The position numbers and the translations under genes are program-made. From Motiliproteus sp. MSK22-1 (lineage in GTDB: Bacteria; Pseudomonadota; Gammaproteobacteria; Pseudomonadales; Balneatricaceae), in the NCBI RefSeq assembly GCF_001968815.1, contig NZ_MIEQ01000044.1:310001-374000 (forward strand): a DNA stretch of 64,000 nucleotides, given 5' to 3'. Position 1 is the first letter of the stretch, and each line of letters begins with the position of its first letter. Below are positions 54,971 to 62,779 of the stretch, one piece after another. A model generated the notes under the pieces. It was not told where the DNA came from. It ran no database searches and worked only from the letters and a program-made list of their open reading frames with translations.

Positions 54971-55474
54971 ATGGCAGAGCCATTTATCAGTCAAATCACG
55001 ATGTTCGGATTTGATTTCCCACCGCGAACCTGGGCCAAGTGTGATGGCACGCTTATATCTATCAACAACAATCCAGCCCTCTACGCCCTACTCGGATTAA
55101 ATTTCGGTGGCGATGGACGCACCAACTTTGGTTTACCAGAACTGCGAGGCAGAGTACCCATTCATAGAGGAAATGGTTACAACATTGGCGAAAAAGGCGG
55201 TAGCGAAACCGTCAGATTATCAAACAGTCAGCTACCAGAGCATTCACACCAGGCTCAAGCAAACAGTCAACCCGGAGACACCAACCTGCCTGAGGGCAAA
55301 GTATTGGCCATGGCACCCAGTGGCAATCCGATTTATACAGTTGCTGCTAATCCCCGTCCAATGGGTGCAGCCTTGTCCTCTACAGGAAGTGGTGGCGCCC
55401 ATACCAATATGCAACCGTCTCAGGTGATTAATTTCTGTATCGCCTTGGCAGGGGATTTTCCCCCTCGAAATTAG
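54971..55474 (+). CDS. Tail-collar (Mdp-like) protein, first type, copy A
   Basis: A 167-residue phage tail-collar domain protein (Pfam Collar type, as in microcystin-dependent protein). Begins MAEPFISQITMFGFDFPPRT, then CDGTLISI, LLGLNFGGDGRTNFGLPELR (the conserved G-x-GRT-x-F-x-LP strand turn) and ends INFCIALAGDFPPRN. AAAGGAG precedes the ATG. No phage structural gene lies nearby. Such proteins may form trimeric fibre tips or surface binding units; the role here is unknown. First of three different collar genes in fixed order. Confidence 0.85.
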   Translation: MAEPFISQITMFGFDFPPRTWAKCDGTLISINNNPALYALLGLNFGGDGRTNFGLPELRGRVPIHRGNGYNIGEKGGSETVRLSNSQLPEHSHQAQANSQPGDTNLPEGKVLAMAPSGNPIYTVAANPRPMGAALSSTGSGGAHTNMQPSQVINFCIALAGDFPPRN

Positions 55475-55515
55475 AACACTACCTGAATAATTTACGTTTA
55501 TTGAGGAGTTCAGTT

Positions 55516-56031
55516 ATGTCCGACCCCTTTATCGGTGAAATTCGAATGTTCGCCGGCAATTTTGCCCCCCGCACCTGGGCCTTTTGCGACAATTCACTTA
55601 TCACACCAGGATCAAATGAAGCCTTATTCTCCCTGCTTGGAACCCGCTACGGCGGTAATGGCAGAACCACTTTCGCCTTACCGGATATGCGTGGCCGCTT
55701 GCCCATGCATCAAGGTACCGGCCCAGGCCTGACACCCAGACCAATAGGTCAAAGAACAGGTGTTGAGACCGTTACACTAACCGCGGCGGATATGCCCAGC
55801 CACACTCATCCTCTGGAAGGCAGTGGCAATGACGGTGACAGTGCAGAACCCCAGAGTAGAACCTTAGGTTCTGGACAACAGGCCTTTGATACAGGCAATA
55901 CCAATCTGGTTGCCATGTCTCCAAGTCAGGTGAGTGACGCCGGTGGATCCCAACCTCACTACAATATGATGCCCTTTTTATGTGTGAGTTTTATTATCGC
56001 ATTACAGGGTGACTATCCATCCCGCACCTGA
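55516..56031 (+). CDS. Tail-collar (Mdp-like) protein, second type, copy A
   Basis: A 171-residue collar-domain protein: MSDPFIGEIRMFAGNFAPRT at the start, LLGTRYGGNGRTTFALPDMRG (about 47-67), a central TGVETVTLTAADMPSHTH with the H-x-H pattern, and CVSFIIALQGDYPSRT at the end. ATG at 55516 with TTGAGGAG; an in-frame TTG upstream is less likely. It follows the first collar gene by 41 bases. Confidence 0.85.
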   Translation: MSDPFIGEIRMFAGNFAPRTWAFCDNSLITPGSNEALFSLLGTRYGGNGRTTFALPDMRGRLPMHQGTGPGLTPRPIGQRTGVETVTLTAADMPSHTHPLEGSGNDGDSAEPQSRTLGSGQQAFDTGNTNLVAMSPSQVSDAGGSQPHYNMMPFLCVSFIIALQGDYPSRT

Positions 56032-56053
56032 ATATATTAAGGAGAGATATATT

Positions 56054-56599
56054 ATGTCTGAGCCATTTATCGCACAAATTCAAATGTGGGCCTGTAATTA
56101 TGCTCCCCGCAGCTGGGCATTCTGTGATGGAGGCGTTCTTCCAATTTCAGAAAATGCAGCCCTATTCTCATTAATCTATACAACCTATGGCGGCGATGGA
56201 CGCACAACGGTGGGACTACCAGATTTACAGGCTCGCGCACCGATTCAACAAGGAAGAGGACCGGGCTTAAGTAATTATGTTTGGGGTCAACGAGGTGGAA
56301 CTTCAAGTGTTGAGTTATATCAGCAGCAGATGCCCGAGCATACCCACACTTGGTACGCACAAGATGATGAAGCTTCTGACACAGAGCCCAATTATGCCTA
56401 TCTTGCCCAAGCAGGCGAACCAGGACGGGGTGGGCGATTTACTCCAACAGATATCTATAGCGATGCAGCAAACCTAATGCCCCTATCCGATTCTACGATA
56501 GGTAACGCAGGCGCAAGCCAGCCACACAATAATATGCAGCCCTTCCAGGTGTTGAATTTCTGTATTGCCCTGGCAGGTGTTTTTCCTTCTCGCAGCTAA
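56054..56599 (+). CDS. Tail-collar (Mdp-like) protein, third type, copy A
   Basis: A 181-residue collar-domain protein: MSEPFIAQIQMWACNYAPRS at the start, LIYTTYGGDGRTTVGLPDLQ (about 39-58), QQMPEHTHTWYAQDDEASD and NFCIALAGVFPSRS at the end. It has a longer loop than the other two (AGEPGRGGRFTPTDIY). ATG at 56054 with AAGGAGAG; a longer frame from 56009 is not needed. It is followed after 19 bases by the DUF6916-like gene. Confidence 0.85.
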   Translation: MSEPFIAQIQMWACNYAPRSWAFCDGGVLPISENAALFSLIYTTYGGDGRTTVGLPDLQARAPIQQGRGPGLSNYVWGQRGGTSSVELYQQQMPEHTHTWYAQDDEASDTEPNYAYLAQAGEPGRGGRFTPTDIYSDAANLMPLSDSTIGNAGASQPHNNMQPFQVLNFCIALAGVFPSRS

Positions 56600-56618
56600 T
56601 TGGATCCCAGGATTAATT

Positions 56619-56945
56619 ATGTTAGCTAAACTGACTCAGCTCGATTTCGATCAATGCTTAAATCAGCCGTTCAAAGTTCATCTGGTTACTGAACAACAGG
56701 ACACTGAAATTAATCTTGAACTCATTGATGTCCAGTTCTTACGTGAATCCGTTAATGAAGGAGGACGCGATCAATTTTCATTACTGTTTAAAGGAGGCAG
56801 CGAAGTAATCTTACCGCAGCAGACATACCAGCTTGAAAATGACCAAATGGGGAAACTGGATATTTTTCTGGTACCGATCGGTCGAGAAGACAATCAAAAT
56901 AACGATCCAACCCGTGCAGTTATCTATGAATCCGTTTTTACCTGA
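56619..56945 (+). CDS. DUF6916-like protein, copy A
   Basis: A 108-residue protein with a central IDVQFLRESVNEGGRDQFSL (about residues 37-56), a beta-rich part, and the ending KLDIFLVPIGREDNQ with ending YESVFT. This resembles the DUF6916 family, which often sits beside collar-domain genes. ATG with CCCAGGA upstream. No enzyme motif. Possibly an assembly partner or base of the collar proteins; this is inference from co-occurrence only. Confidence 0.7.
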   Translation: MLAKLTQLDFDQCLNQPFKVHLVTEQQDTEINLELIDVQFLRESVNEGGRDQFSLLFKGGSEVILPQQTYQLENDQMGKLDIFLVPIGREDNQNNDPTRAVIYESVFT

Positions 56946-57064
56946 TCTTTAAAACCTACAAATACGTCCAAAAGGTCTGGCAGACCTTAAGGGAACCTGT
57001 AAATCGACAATCGTTAACGTCCATTTGTATCATTGAGATTGACGGCGATTGTTACTAAACGGAA

Positions 57065-57199
57065 TCATTTGCACTCAGTGGCATTCCGATAACTGGCGGC
57101 AAAGAAGCTTTACTCAAAACTGGGTTTTCAAATCGGAGAAACCGTTCTTCCCTACGAGCGCTTGGTTTGGTACCCACTTTAATGGAAATTCGTGCATAG
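57065..57199 (+). pseudogene. Remnant of the acetyltransferase gene in the second copy
   Basis: The stretch matches the last about 135 bases of the GNAT gene (54785-54919). After the shared leader (to about 57064) the sequence jumps straight to the part encoding the C-terminal end (CACTCAGTGGCATTC then AACTGGCGGCAAAGAAGCTT). About 420 bases are missing relative to copy A, and one C is also lost in the run before ACTTTAATGG, so the frame is broken. The remnant has no usable start. Confidence 0.85.
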
Positions 57200-57250
57200 C
57201 AGCATATTGCGAGTGCATAGATAACGACTGACAGTAAGAAAGGAGGCACC

Positions 57251-57754
57251 ATGGCAGAGCCATTTATCAGTCAAATCACGATGTTCGGATTTGATTTCCC
57301 ACCACGAACCTGGGCCAAGTGTGATGGCACGCTTATATCTATCAGCAATAATCCAACCCTCTACGCGCTACTCGGAATAAATTTCGGAGGCGATGGACGC
57401 ACCAACTTTGGTTTACCGGGACTGCAAGGCAGAGTACCCATCCATAGGGGAAATGGTTACAACATTGGCGAAAAAGGCGGTAGCGAAACCGTCAAATTAT
57501 CAATCGGTGAGCTAGCTACGCATTCACACCAGGCTCAAGCAAACAGCCAACCCGGAGACACCAACCAGCCTGAAGGCAAAATATTAGCCATGGCACCTGA
57601 TGGCAATCCGATTTATACAGCTACTGCTAATCTCAAAGCAATGAGTACAGCCTTATCTTTCACAGGAGATGGTGGTGCCCATTTCAATATGCAACCGTCT
57701 CAGGTGGTTAATTTTTGTATTGCCCTGGCAGGGTTATTCCCCTCGCGAAACTAG
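57251..57754 (+). CDS. Tail-collar (Mdp-like) protein, first type, copy B
   Basis: Twin of the gene at 54971, same 167-residue length. The start is the same 20 residues. Differences cluster in the middle and toward the end (for example ATHSHQAQANSQPGDTNQPE against the EHSHQ...NLPE of copy A), which is the exposed region of collar proteins. Ends NFCIALAGLFPSRN. AAAGGAGG precedes the ATG. Such clustered change suggests altered binding while the fold is kept. Confidence 0.85.
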   Translation: MAEPFISQITMFGFDFPPRTWAKCDGTLISISNNPTLYALLGINFGGDGRTNFGLPGLQGRVPIHRGNGYNIGEKGGSETVKLSIGELATHSHQAQANSQPGDTNQPEGKILAMAPDGNPIYTATANLKAMSTALSFTGDGGAHFNMQPSQVVNFCIALAGLFPSRN

Positions 57755-57795
57755 AGCACAACCTGATTAACTTACGCTTATTGAGGAATTCAGTT

Positions 57796-58311
57796 ATGTC
57801 CGAAACCTTTATCGGTGAGATTCGAATGTTCGCCGGCAATTTTGCCCCCCATACCTGGGCCTTTTGCGACAATGGAATAATACCAGCAGGATCAAATGAG
57901 GCCTTATTCTCCCTGCTTGGATCCCGCTACGGCGGTGACGGCAGAACCACTTTTGCCTTACCGGATATGCGTGGCCGTTTGCCCATGCATCAAGGTACCG
58001 GCCCGGGCCTGACACCCAGAGTAATAGGTCAAAGAACGGGCGTTGAAACCGTAACGCTAACCGCGGCGGATATGCCCAACCACACTCACAGTTTGGAGGC
58101 TAGCGGTAATTCAGCCGACAGTACTGAACCTCAGGGTCGAATGATGGGTTCTGGACAACAAGCCTTTGATACAGACCATACAAGCCTGGTTGCCATGTCT
58201 CCAAGTCAAGTGAGTGACGCCGGTGGATCCCAACCTCACAGCAATATGATGCCCTTTTTATGTGTGAGTTTTATTATCGCATTAAAGGGTACGTACCCGC
58301 CCCGCAATTGA
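57796..58311 (+). CDS. Tail-collar (Mdp-like) protein, second type, copy B
   Basis: Twin of the gene at 55516, also 171 residues. LLGSRYGGDGRTTFALPDMRG and TGVETVTLTAADMPNHTH are kept; differences lie in the following loop (EASGNSADSTEPQGRMMG against EGSGNDGDSAEPQSRTLG) and at the end (KGTYPPRN). ATG at 57796 with TTGAGGAA; a longer frame upstream lacks a site. Confidence 0.85.
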   Translation: MSETFIGEIRMFAGNFAPHTWAFCDNGIIPAGSNEALFSLLGSRYGGDGRTTFALPDMRGRLPMHQGTGPGLTPRVIGQRTGVETVTLTAADMPNHTHSLEASGNSADSTEPQGRMMGSGQQAFDTDHTSLVAMSPSQVSDAGGSQPHSNMMPFLCVSFIIALKGTYPPRN

Positions 58312-58341
58312 ACACATACCACATATAAGGAGATATGCATT

Positions 58342-58887
58342 ATGTCTGAGCCATTTATCGCACAAATTCAAATGTGGGCCTGTAACTATGCTCCCCGTGC
58401 CTGGGCGTTCTGTGACGGAAGTTATCTTCAGATCGCAGAAAATACCGCCCTTTTTTCACTAATCAGTACAACCTATGGTGGCGATGGACGCACTACGCTG
58501 AGGCTACCAGATTTACAGGCCCGTGCACCAACACATCAAGGACAAGGACCTGGATTAAGCTATTATCGTTTGGGTGAACAAGGTGGGGCTCCCGGTGTTC
58601 CTCTATATCCAGCACAGATGCCCGAGCATACCCACACTTGGTACGCACAAGATGATGAAGCTTCTGCCACAGAACCAGCTGCTTCCTATCTTGCCCAAGC
58701 AGGTGAACCAGGACGGGGTGGGCGATTTACTCCAACAGATATCTATGCGGATGCATCAAACCTAATGCCATTGTCCGCTTCTACGATAGGTAACGCAGGC
58801 GCTAGCCAGGCACATTATAATATGCAACCCTTCCAGGTGTTGAATTTCTGTATTGCCCTGGCAGGCATTTATCCTTCTCGCAGTTAA
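58342..58887 (+). CDS. Tail-collar (Mdp-like) protein, third type, copy B
   Basis: Twin of the gene at 56054, also 181 residues. The glycine-rich loop AGEPGRGGRFTPTDIY and the QPFQVLNFCIALAG end are unchanged. Differences are near residues 70-95 (LSYYRLGEQGGAPGVPLYPA against LSNYVWGQRGGTSSVELYQQ). ATG with AAGGAGA. Confidence 0.85.
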   Translation: MSEPFIAQIQMWACNYAPRAWAFCDGSYLQIAENTALFSLISTTYGGDGRTTLRLPDLQARAPTHQGQGPGLSYYRLGEQGGAPGVPLYPAQMPEHTHTWYAQDDEASATEPAASYLAQAGEPGRGGRFTPTDIYADASNLMPLSASTIGNAGASQAHYNMQPFQVLNFCIALAGIYPSRS

Positions 58888-58906
58888 TTAGATCCCAGGA
58901 TTAATT

Positions 58907-59233
58907 ATGTTAGCTAAACTGACTCAGCACGATTTCGATCAATGCTTAAATCAACCGTTCAAAGTTCATCTGGATAGCGAACAACAGAACACAGAGATTG
59001 ACCTTGAGCTTATTGATGTCCAGTTTTTACGTGAATCCGTTAATGAAGGAGGACGCGATCAATTTGCATTACTGTTTAAAGGAAGCTGCGAAATAATGCT
59101 GCCCCAGCACACATACCAGCTTGAAAATAATAAAATGGGGAAGCTGGATATTTTTCTGGTACCGATCGGTCGAGAAGACAATCAAAATAACGACCCAACC
59201 CGCGCTGTTATCTATGAATCTGTTTTTACCTGA
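58907..59233 (+). CDS. DUF6916-like protein, copy B
   Basis: Twin of the gene at 56619, same 108-residue length and nearly the same sequence (VDSEQ/VTEQ region and the CEIMLPQH segment differ). Core IDVQFLRESVNEGGRDQF and KLDIFLVPIGREDNQ are unchanged, so this partner changes less than the collar proteins. Last gene of the cassette; a hairpin follows. Confidence 0.7.
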   Translation: MLAKLTQHDFDQCLNQPFKVHLDSEQQNTEIDLELIDVQFLRESVNEGGRDQFALLFKGSCEIMLPQHTYQLENNKMGKLDIFLVPIGREDNQNNDPTRAVIYESVFT

Positions 59234-59277
59234 TCTTTAAAACCTACAAATATGTCCAAAAAGTCTGGCAGACCTTA

Positions 59278-59304
59278 AGGCTAAGGGTTACATACCCTTA
59301 GCCT
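59278..59304. terminator. Perfect hairpin after the second cassette
   Basis: AGGCTAAGGGT (59278-59288) and ACCCTTAGCCT (59294-59304) form an 11-bp stem with a 5-base loop, between convergent genes. No T-run. It lies exactly past the end of the duplicated unit. Copy A has a different small stem, AAGGTC/GACCTT, at 56972-56988. Confidence 0.6.
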
Positions 59305-59342
59305 ATTCAGCAGCAAGTGCGTTCACTTTATTATTCTCGTTA

Positions 59343-60464
59343 TCAGTATTCATCTACTTGCTGCCATATATTCCACATTCTGGTTTCTTCCGTAAAATCC
59401 ATCAATGAAAATAGCCCAACACAGGCTTTAGCTCCTTTTTCCTGAAGAGATCCAGCGGCAATTTTTTTGGCTAAAATAATGGAAGGAATTGTTGGGATTT
59501 GTGGACCATGACCATCTTCAGCAATTAAGTTCCATCGAAGAATTTTTGGCTGGCCATTTAAATCAATACCCTTTAGTTGAATATACATAGCACCAATATC
59601 AGTCCCCAACCCCTGGAACCAGCAACTCATTCGAGTGACTAGTTTTGAATATCGAGACCAGTTATCTACAAATCTAAATCGCGAAAGCCAGGACAATAAC
59701 CACAGCCCCAGATGCAAACTGCCAAGTTCAAGACCGGCGTAAAACCTAACAGTCTTTAGACTGGGGTAATGACCGGGAAACAACTCCAGATCAGGTATAT
59801 CACAACTTGCCAGCCACCGACGCCCGACGGGGTCAGGAAATTTATATCTATGTATTTCCTGCCAGCCATAAGTATCTTCCCACTGACTGTTTTGCCAACG
59901 CTTAAACTGACGACCAGTATAGCTTAAGATTGCCTTTACCGTAGCTTCACCACGATCAGCGCGATTTCCCGGTGCGATCCCATAGTGAATTTCGTTTAGT
60001 TCCTGAAACGCAGAGAAATACTCGTCAATCACCGCAGAGGAAAGCCCTGGAACACTACTGGCTCCTGTGACCGCCAGCACATTGTTTTCTTTGGCTTTTG
60101 CATCCAAGCGGTCAAACCCGTTAACAAAACTTCGTCCATCAGCCAAATCTATATAATGAATACCGGATTCAATACAAGCCTGAGCGACATCATAATTCTG
60201 CCCTTGAAATGGGCCAGATGAATGAATAACCAGTTTTACACCGGTACGGGCGATCTTATCTTTAAAATCCTTTTTATTGATATCAAGAACAACGCTATCA
60301 ATTTTGCCTCCTGTTCTCTGCCTTAGCTGATCAGCAAAAAGCTCAGATTTTTGCTTGCTTCGTCCGGCAACAGTAACAGAGATCCCCTGCGTTATAGCCA
60401 ATGACTCACTGATTTTTCCACCAAAATTTCCATAACCACCAAGCACCAATACCGGAAATTTCAC
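59343..60464 (-). CDS. Saccharopine dehydrogenase-like NAD(P)-binding protein
   Basis: A 373-residue protein with an N-terminal Rossmann motif VLVLGGYGNFGGKISE (from residue 5), VTVAGRSKQKSE, and HSSGPFQGQNYDVAQACIE (about 75-95), as in the saccharopine dehydrogenase family. The GTG at 60464 is preferred because CCGGAGG lies 9 bases before it and the Rossmann strand then starts at residue 5; upstream ATGs at 60500 and further have poorer sites. The C-terminal half has hydrophobic segments (LGLWLLSWLSRF). Family members have many roles; none can be assigned here. Confidence 0.7.
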   Translation of the reverse strand: MKFPVLVLGGYGNFGGKISESLAITQGISVTVAGRSKQKSELFADQLRQRTGGKIDSVVLDINKKDFKDKIARTGVKLVIHSSGPFQGQNYDVAQACIESGIHYIDLADGRSFVNGFDRLDAKAKENNVLAVTGASSVPGLSSAVIDEYFSAFQELNEIHYGIAPGNRADRGEATVKAILSYTGRQFKRWQNSQWEDTYGWQEIHRYKFPDPVGRRWLASCDIPDLELFPGHYPSLKTVRFYAGLELGSLHLGLWLLSWLSRFRFVDNWSRYSKLVTRMSCWFQGLGTDIGAMYIQLKGIDLNGQPKILRWNLIAEDGHGPQIPTIPSIILAKKIAAGSLQEKGAKACVGLFSLMDFTEETRMWNIWQQVDEY

Positions 60465-60590
60465 ACTGTCGATCCTCCGGAAACCTATGAACAAGTCCAT
60501 TCGGCCTCTGAAAGCCCACAGAGAACACAATGGACTTATTCACAGGTTCTTTAGTTTAAAAAAGTTTTAGTCCACCAAAGTTTCGTTTGC

Positions 60591-60980
60591 CTAGCAAACT
60601 TTAATATCTTTTTTCTGAGTTATTACAATGATATAGCACAATATTATAGCTGTAATATTGATTGAAACGGGATTAAACGCTTCCACCAGCAGACCGGGCA
60701 TAAAAATGGCGACATCAATCAATAAAACAATAAGCAGAACAGCTGAAAAATAGACCGGATACAGAGACTGTCTTAGCAAAAGAATGGATAAACCTAACAG
60801 GATCTCGGCGCCCCCGGCAATGGGCGACAATACCGTTGCCGGAATCCCGATATTGTGCAAATTAGTTAGCTGTTCCTCGACCGGACTTAACCAGATAATT
60901 TTTGGTATCAGGCCGTGGTATAAGAAAACAAATGCCAGGCCGATGCGAGCTATTAAGTGAACTTTCAAAGAACTATTCAT
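60591..60980 (-). CDS. DoxX-like small membrane protein
   Basis: A 129-residue protein with four predicted membrane helices (about 8-24, 50-68, 72-92 and 100-120). The motifs ARIGLAFVFLYHGLIPKI near the start and GGAEILLGLSILL in helix two resemble the DoxX-like family. ATG at 60980. It overlaps the preceding small gene by 8 bases and is followed by the dehydrogenase-like gene after 126 bases. Function unknown; members are often linked to redox stress. Confidence 0.65.
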   Translation of the reverse strand: MNSSLKVHLIARIGLAFVFLYHGLIPKIIWLSPVEEQLTNLHNIGIPATVLSPIAGGAEILLGLSILLLRQSLYPVYFSAVLLIVLLIDVAIFMPGLLVEAFNPVSINITAIILCYIIVITQKKDIKVC

Positions 60981-61269
60981 CAGATCCTTCAGCAGTACCC
61001 TTGACAGCGGCAGGTTCCGGCTCTTCGGTTGGAATATCCTTAACAGTTTTCAATCTTGCCAAAAAATCATGACGTATGTTGTCATCAATGATTGTTTCAG
61101 CAATTTTTTCTGCGAGAGTCTCTTCCACCCCCTGCTCTTCAATAAGTTCGGCGACGTAATAAAGAACATCAGTACGATTATCCATGTCCTTGGCGAATTT
61201 TAAGTTCATATATTCTCCAATCACTAAACCTTTCTTACTGATGACTTGATGAACCGTTCTGATGGTCAT
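60973..61269 (-). CDS. Small unknown protein
   Basis: A 98-residue soluble protein with a helical middle (VLYYVAELIEEQGVEETLAE) and an acidic proline-rich end. The ATG at 61269 has TGGAGA at good spacing; an internal ATG at 61209 (giving MNLKFAKDM) also has a good GGAG site and could be the true start. I recognise no family. First gene of the leftward unit divergent from the siderophore genes, so it may share iron control. Confidence 0.5.
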   Translation of the reverse strand: MTIRTVHQVISKKGLVIGEYMNLKFAKDMDNRTDVLYYVAELIEEQGVEETLAEKIAETIIDDNIRHDFLARLKTVKDIPTEEPEPAAVKGTAEGSDE

Positions 61270-61474
61270 ATTGTCTCCACAATGCTCGCAAACTGTATAT
61301 ATGTACAGCATATACAGCTCAGTGATTTATGCAAGTGCAACTTATGTACAAGACAATGTTCCTGTTTTCCTTATGTCATTCTTCCTGTTTCAGATAAGCC
61401 TTTCTTGCAGATAGTAGAGCGGTTTTGGCCACAGCTCATTCATCATTTTAAGAAACCATCAAAACAAATACTAA

Positions 61475-61489
61475 TGATAACGATTTTCA
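61475..61489 (+). promoter_or_regulatory. Fur box
   Basis: TGATAACGATTTTCA fits the 7-1-7 Fur pattern TGATAAT-N-ATTATCA with one mismatch in each half. It lies about 90 bases upstream of the sbnA start in the 308-base divergent gap, so iron-loaded Fur should repress the siderophore genes. An effect on the leftward small gene at 61269 is possible. No other site stands out in the gap. Confidence 0.8.
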
Positions 61490-61577
61490 TTCGTGTTTTT
61501 TCTTGCATTACTATTATATTGTGATTTAATGCACACACACAAAGGACGTCAAGAGAGACCTGACAGGAGATAACACA

Positions 61578-62624
61578 ATGTTAGTTAAGGATTTTTCAGA
61601 TTGCGTTGGCAATACACCAGTCGTCCGTCTAGACCGGTTTTTTGATTATTCTTATTCTGAAGTATTAGCAAAACTTGAATTGATGAACCCAGGAGGAAGC
61701 GTTAAAGACCGACCAGCCAAGTATATTATTGAGAAACTGATCGAGAGCGGTAAGCTCATTCCAAATTTACACCACGTCATTGAAAGCTCATCGGGGAATT
61801 TGGCTATCGCATTAGCCATGCAATGCCGCCGCTTTAATTTACAGTTCACCTGTGTCGTTGATCCAAAAATCTCACCACTCAATCTAAAAATTATTGAGTC
61901 TCTGGGAGCCAATATTGACATGGTGACTGAAAAGGATTTAAACGGTGGCTATCTGGACACCCGAATCAATCGGGTCCAGCATTTAGAGCAGCATGTTCCG
62001 AACGGCTTTTGGGTTAACCAGTATGCCAACCCCATGAACTGGCAAAGCCACTACGACGGTGAAGGTGAAGAGCTGATTAAACAGCTATCGGACCCCGTTG
62101 ATTATCTGGTAATGGGTGTAAGCACCTCAGGCACATTGCTCGGTATCAGCCGTCGATTAAAAGAAGCCTACCCGAAGATGAAAGTAGTCGCTGTTGATGC
62201 AGTAGGCTCCGTACTATTCAACAACAAGCCTTCTCCCAGAGAACTTCCCGGTATCGGTGCCAGCCGAGTCCCTGCATTATTGAAGACTGACGAGATAGAC
62301 CAGGTTATTCATGTGGATGACTATGAATCTGCCCTTGCCTGCCGGAGACTTGTTACCAAAGAAGGCATTCTTGCAGGCGGCTCTTCCGGCTCAGCGTTGG
62401 CAGCCGTGCAGAAACTCCTGGCTCAACAAAAGACCCCTTGCAAAATATTAACGCTGCTTCCCGACCGTGGTGAGCGCTACCTGGACATGGTGTATGACAA
62501 CGTCTGGGTAGAAAGTGCCAGACAACGCCACCTGTCTTCGCTGGAATCCTCCGAGGTTTTGAAACCAACACCTCCCCTACCAGCGGAATTAACCCAGGTT
62601 CAGCCTGAAGCCATAAGTCACTAA
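61578..62624 (+). CDS. sbnA: SbnA-like 2,3-diaminopropionate biosynthesis enzyme
   Basis: PLP enzyme of the cysteine-synthase fold that joins O-phosphoserine and glutamate to give N-(2-amino-2-carboxyethyl)-glutamate, precursor of 2,3-diaminopropionate. The 348 residues show NPGGSVKDRPAKYII (about residues 37-51, with the PLP lysine), ESSSGNLAIALA (about 69) and GILAGGSSGSALAA near 270. The paired SbnB-like gene downstream separates it from a normal cysteine synthase. The last about 25 residues are a proline-rich tail. ATG with CAGGAGA. Confidence 0.9.
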   Translation: MLVKDFSDCVGNTPVVRLDRFFDYSYSEVLAKLELMNPGGSVKDRPAKYIIEKLIESGKLIPNLHHVIESSSGNLAIALAMQCRRFNLQFTCVVDPKISPLNLKIIESLGANIDMVTEKDLNGGYLDTRINRVQHLEQHVPNGFWVNQYANPMNWQSHYDGEGEELIKQLSDPVDYLVMGVSTSGTLLGISRRLKEAYPKMKVVAVDAVGSVLFNNKPSPRELPGIGASRVPALLKTDEIDQVIHVDDYESALACRRLVTKEGILAGGSSGSALAAVQKLLAQQKTPCKILTLLPDRGERYLDMVYDNVWVESARQRHLSSLESSEVLKPTPPLPAELTQVQPEAISH

Positions 62625-62779
62625 GCACTATGGCGTTACCGCATAGAAACTAAATAGTGTCTGCCTGAATGGCAGCTGACTAATCACCCCTTAAACCAGA
62701 TTTAGCTAAACCCTGGTGTTTTAACAACACTGAGTCTATGGGCAGCTTGCTCTCGGGCCCGGTTTAACAAGGAACCATC

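Larger units (their letters stand above)
54289..56990 (+). repeat. First copy of a 2.7-kb tandem duplication
   Basis: The unit spans the leader, the acetyltransferase gene, three tail-collar genes and the DUF6916-like gene. It begins GGAAACGCTGTAAACC and ends CAGACCTTAA; the second copy starts immediately after. By-eye comparison shows strong colinear similarity in the last four genes. Confidence 0.85.
56991..59280 (+). repeat. Second copy of the tandem duplication
   Basis: It begins GGGAACCTGTAAATCG and ends CAGACCTTAAGG, directly abutting the first copy. It is about 410 bases shorter because most of the acetyltransferase gene is missing. The four other genes are intact and colinear with copy A. 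Confidence 0.85.

Noticed and set aside
54289-59280. Prophage or tailocin remnant
   Set aside because: Only collar-domain genes are present; no other structural, lysis or integration gene is seen, and the set is repeated as a unit.
61246-61524. Rightward frame of 92 codons in the divergent gap before sbnA
   Set aside because: It overlaps the Fur box and the start of the small leftward gene, and has no ribosome-binding site or family likeness.
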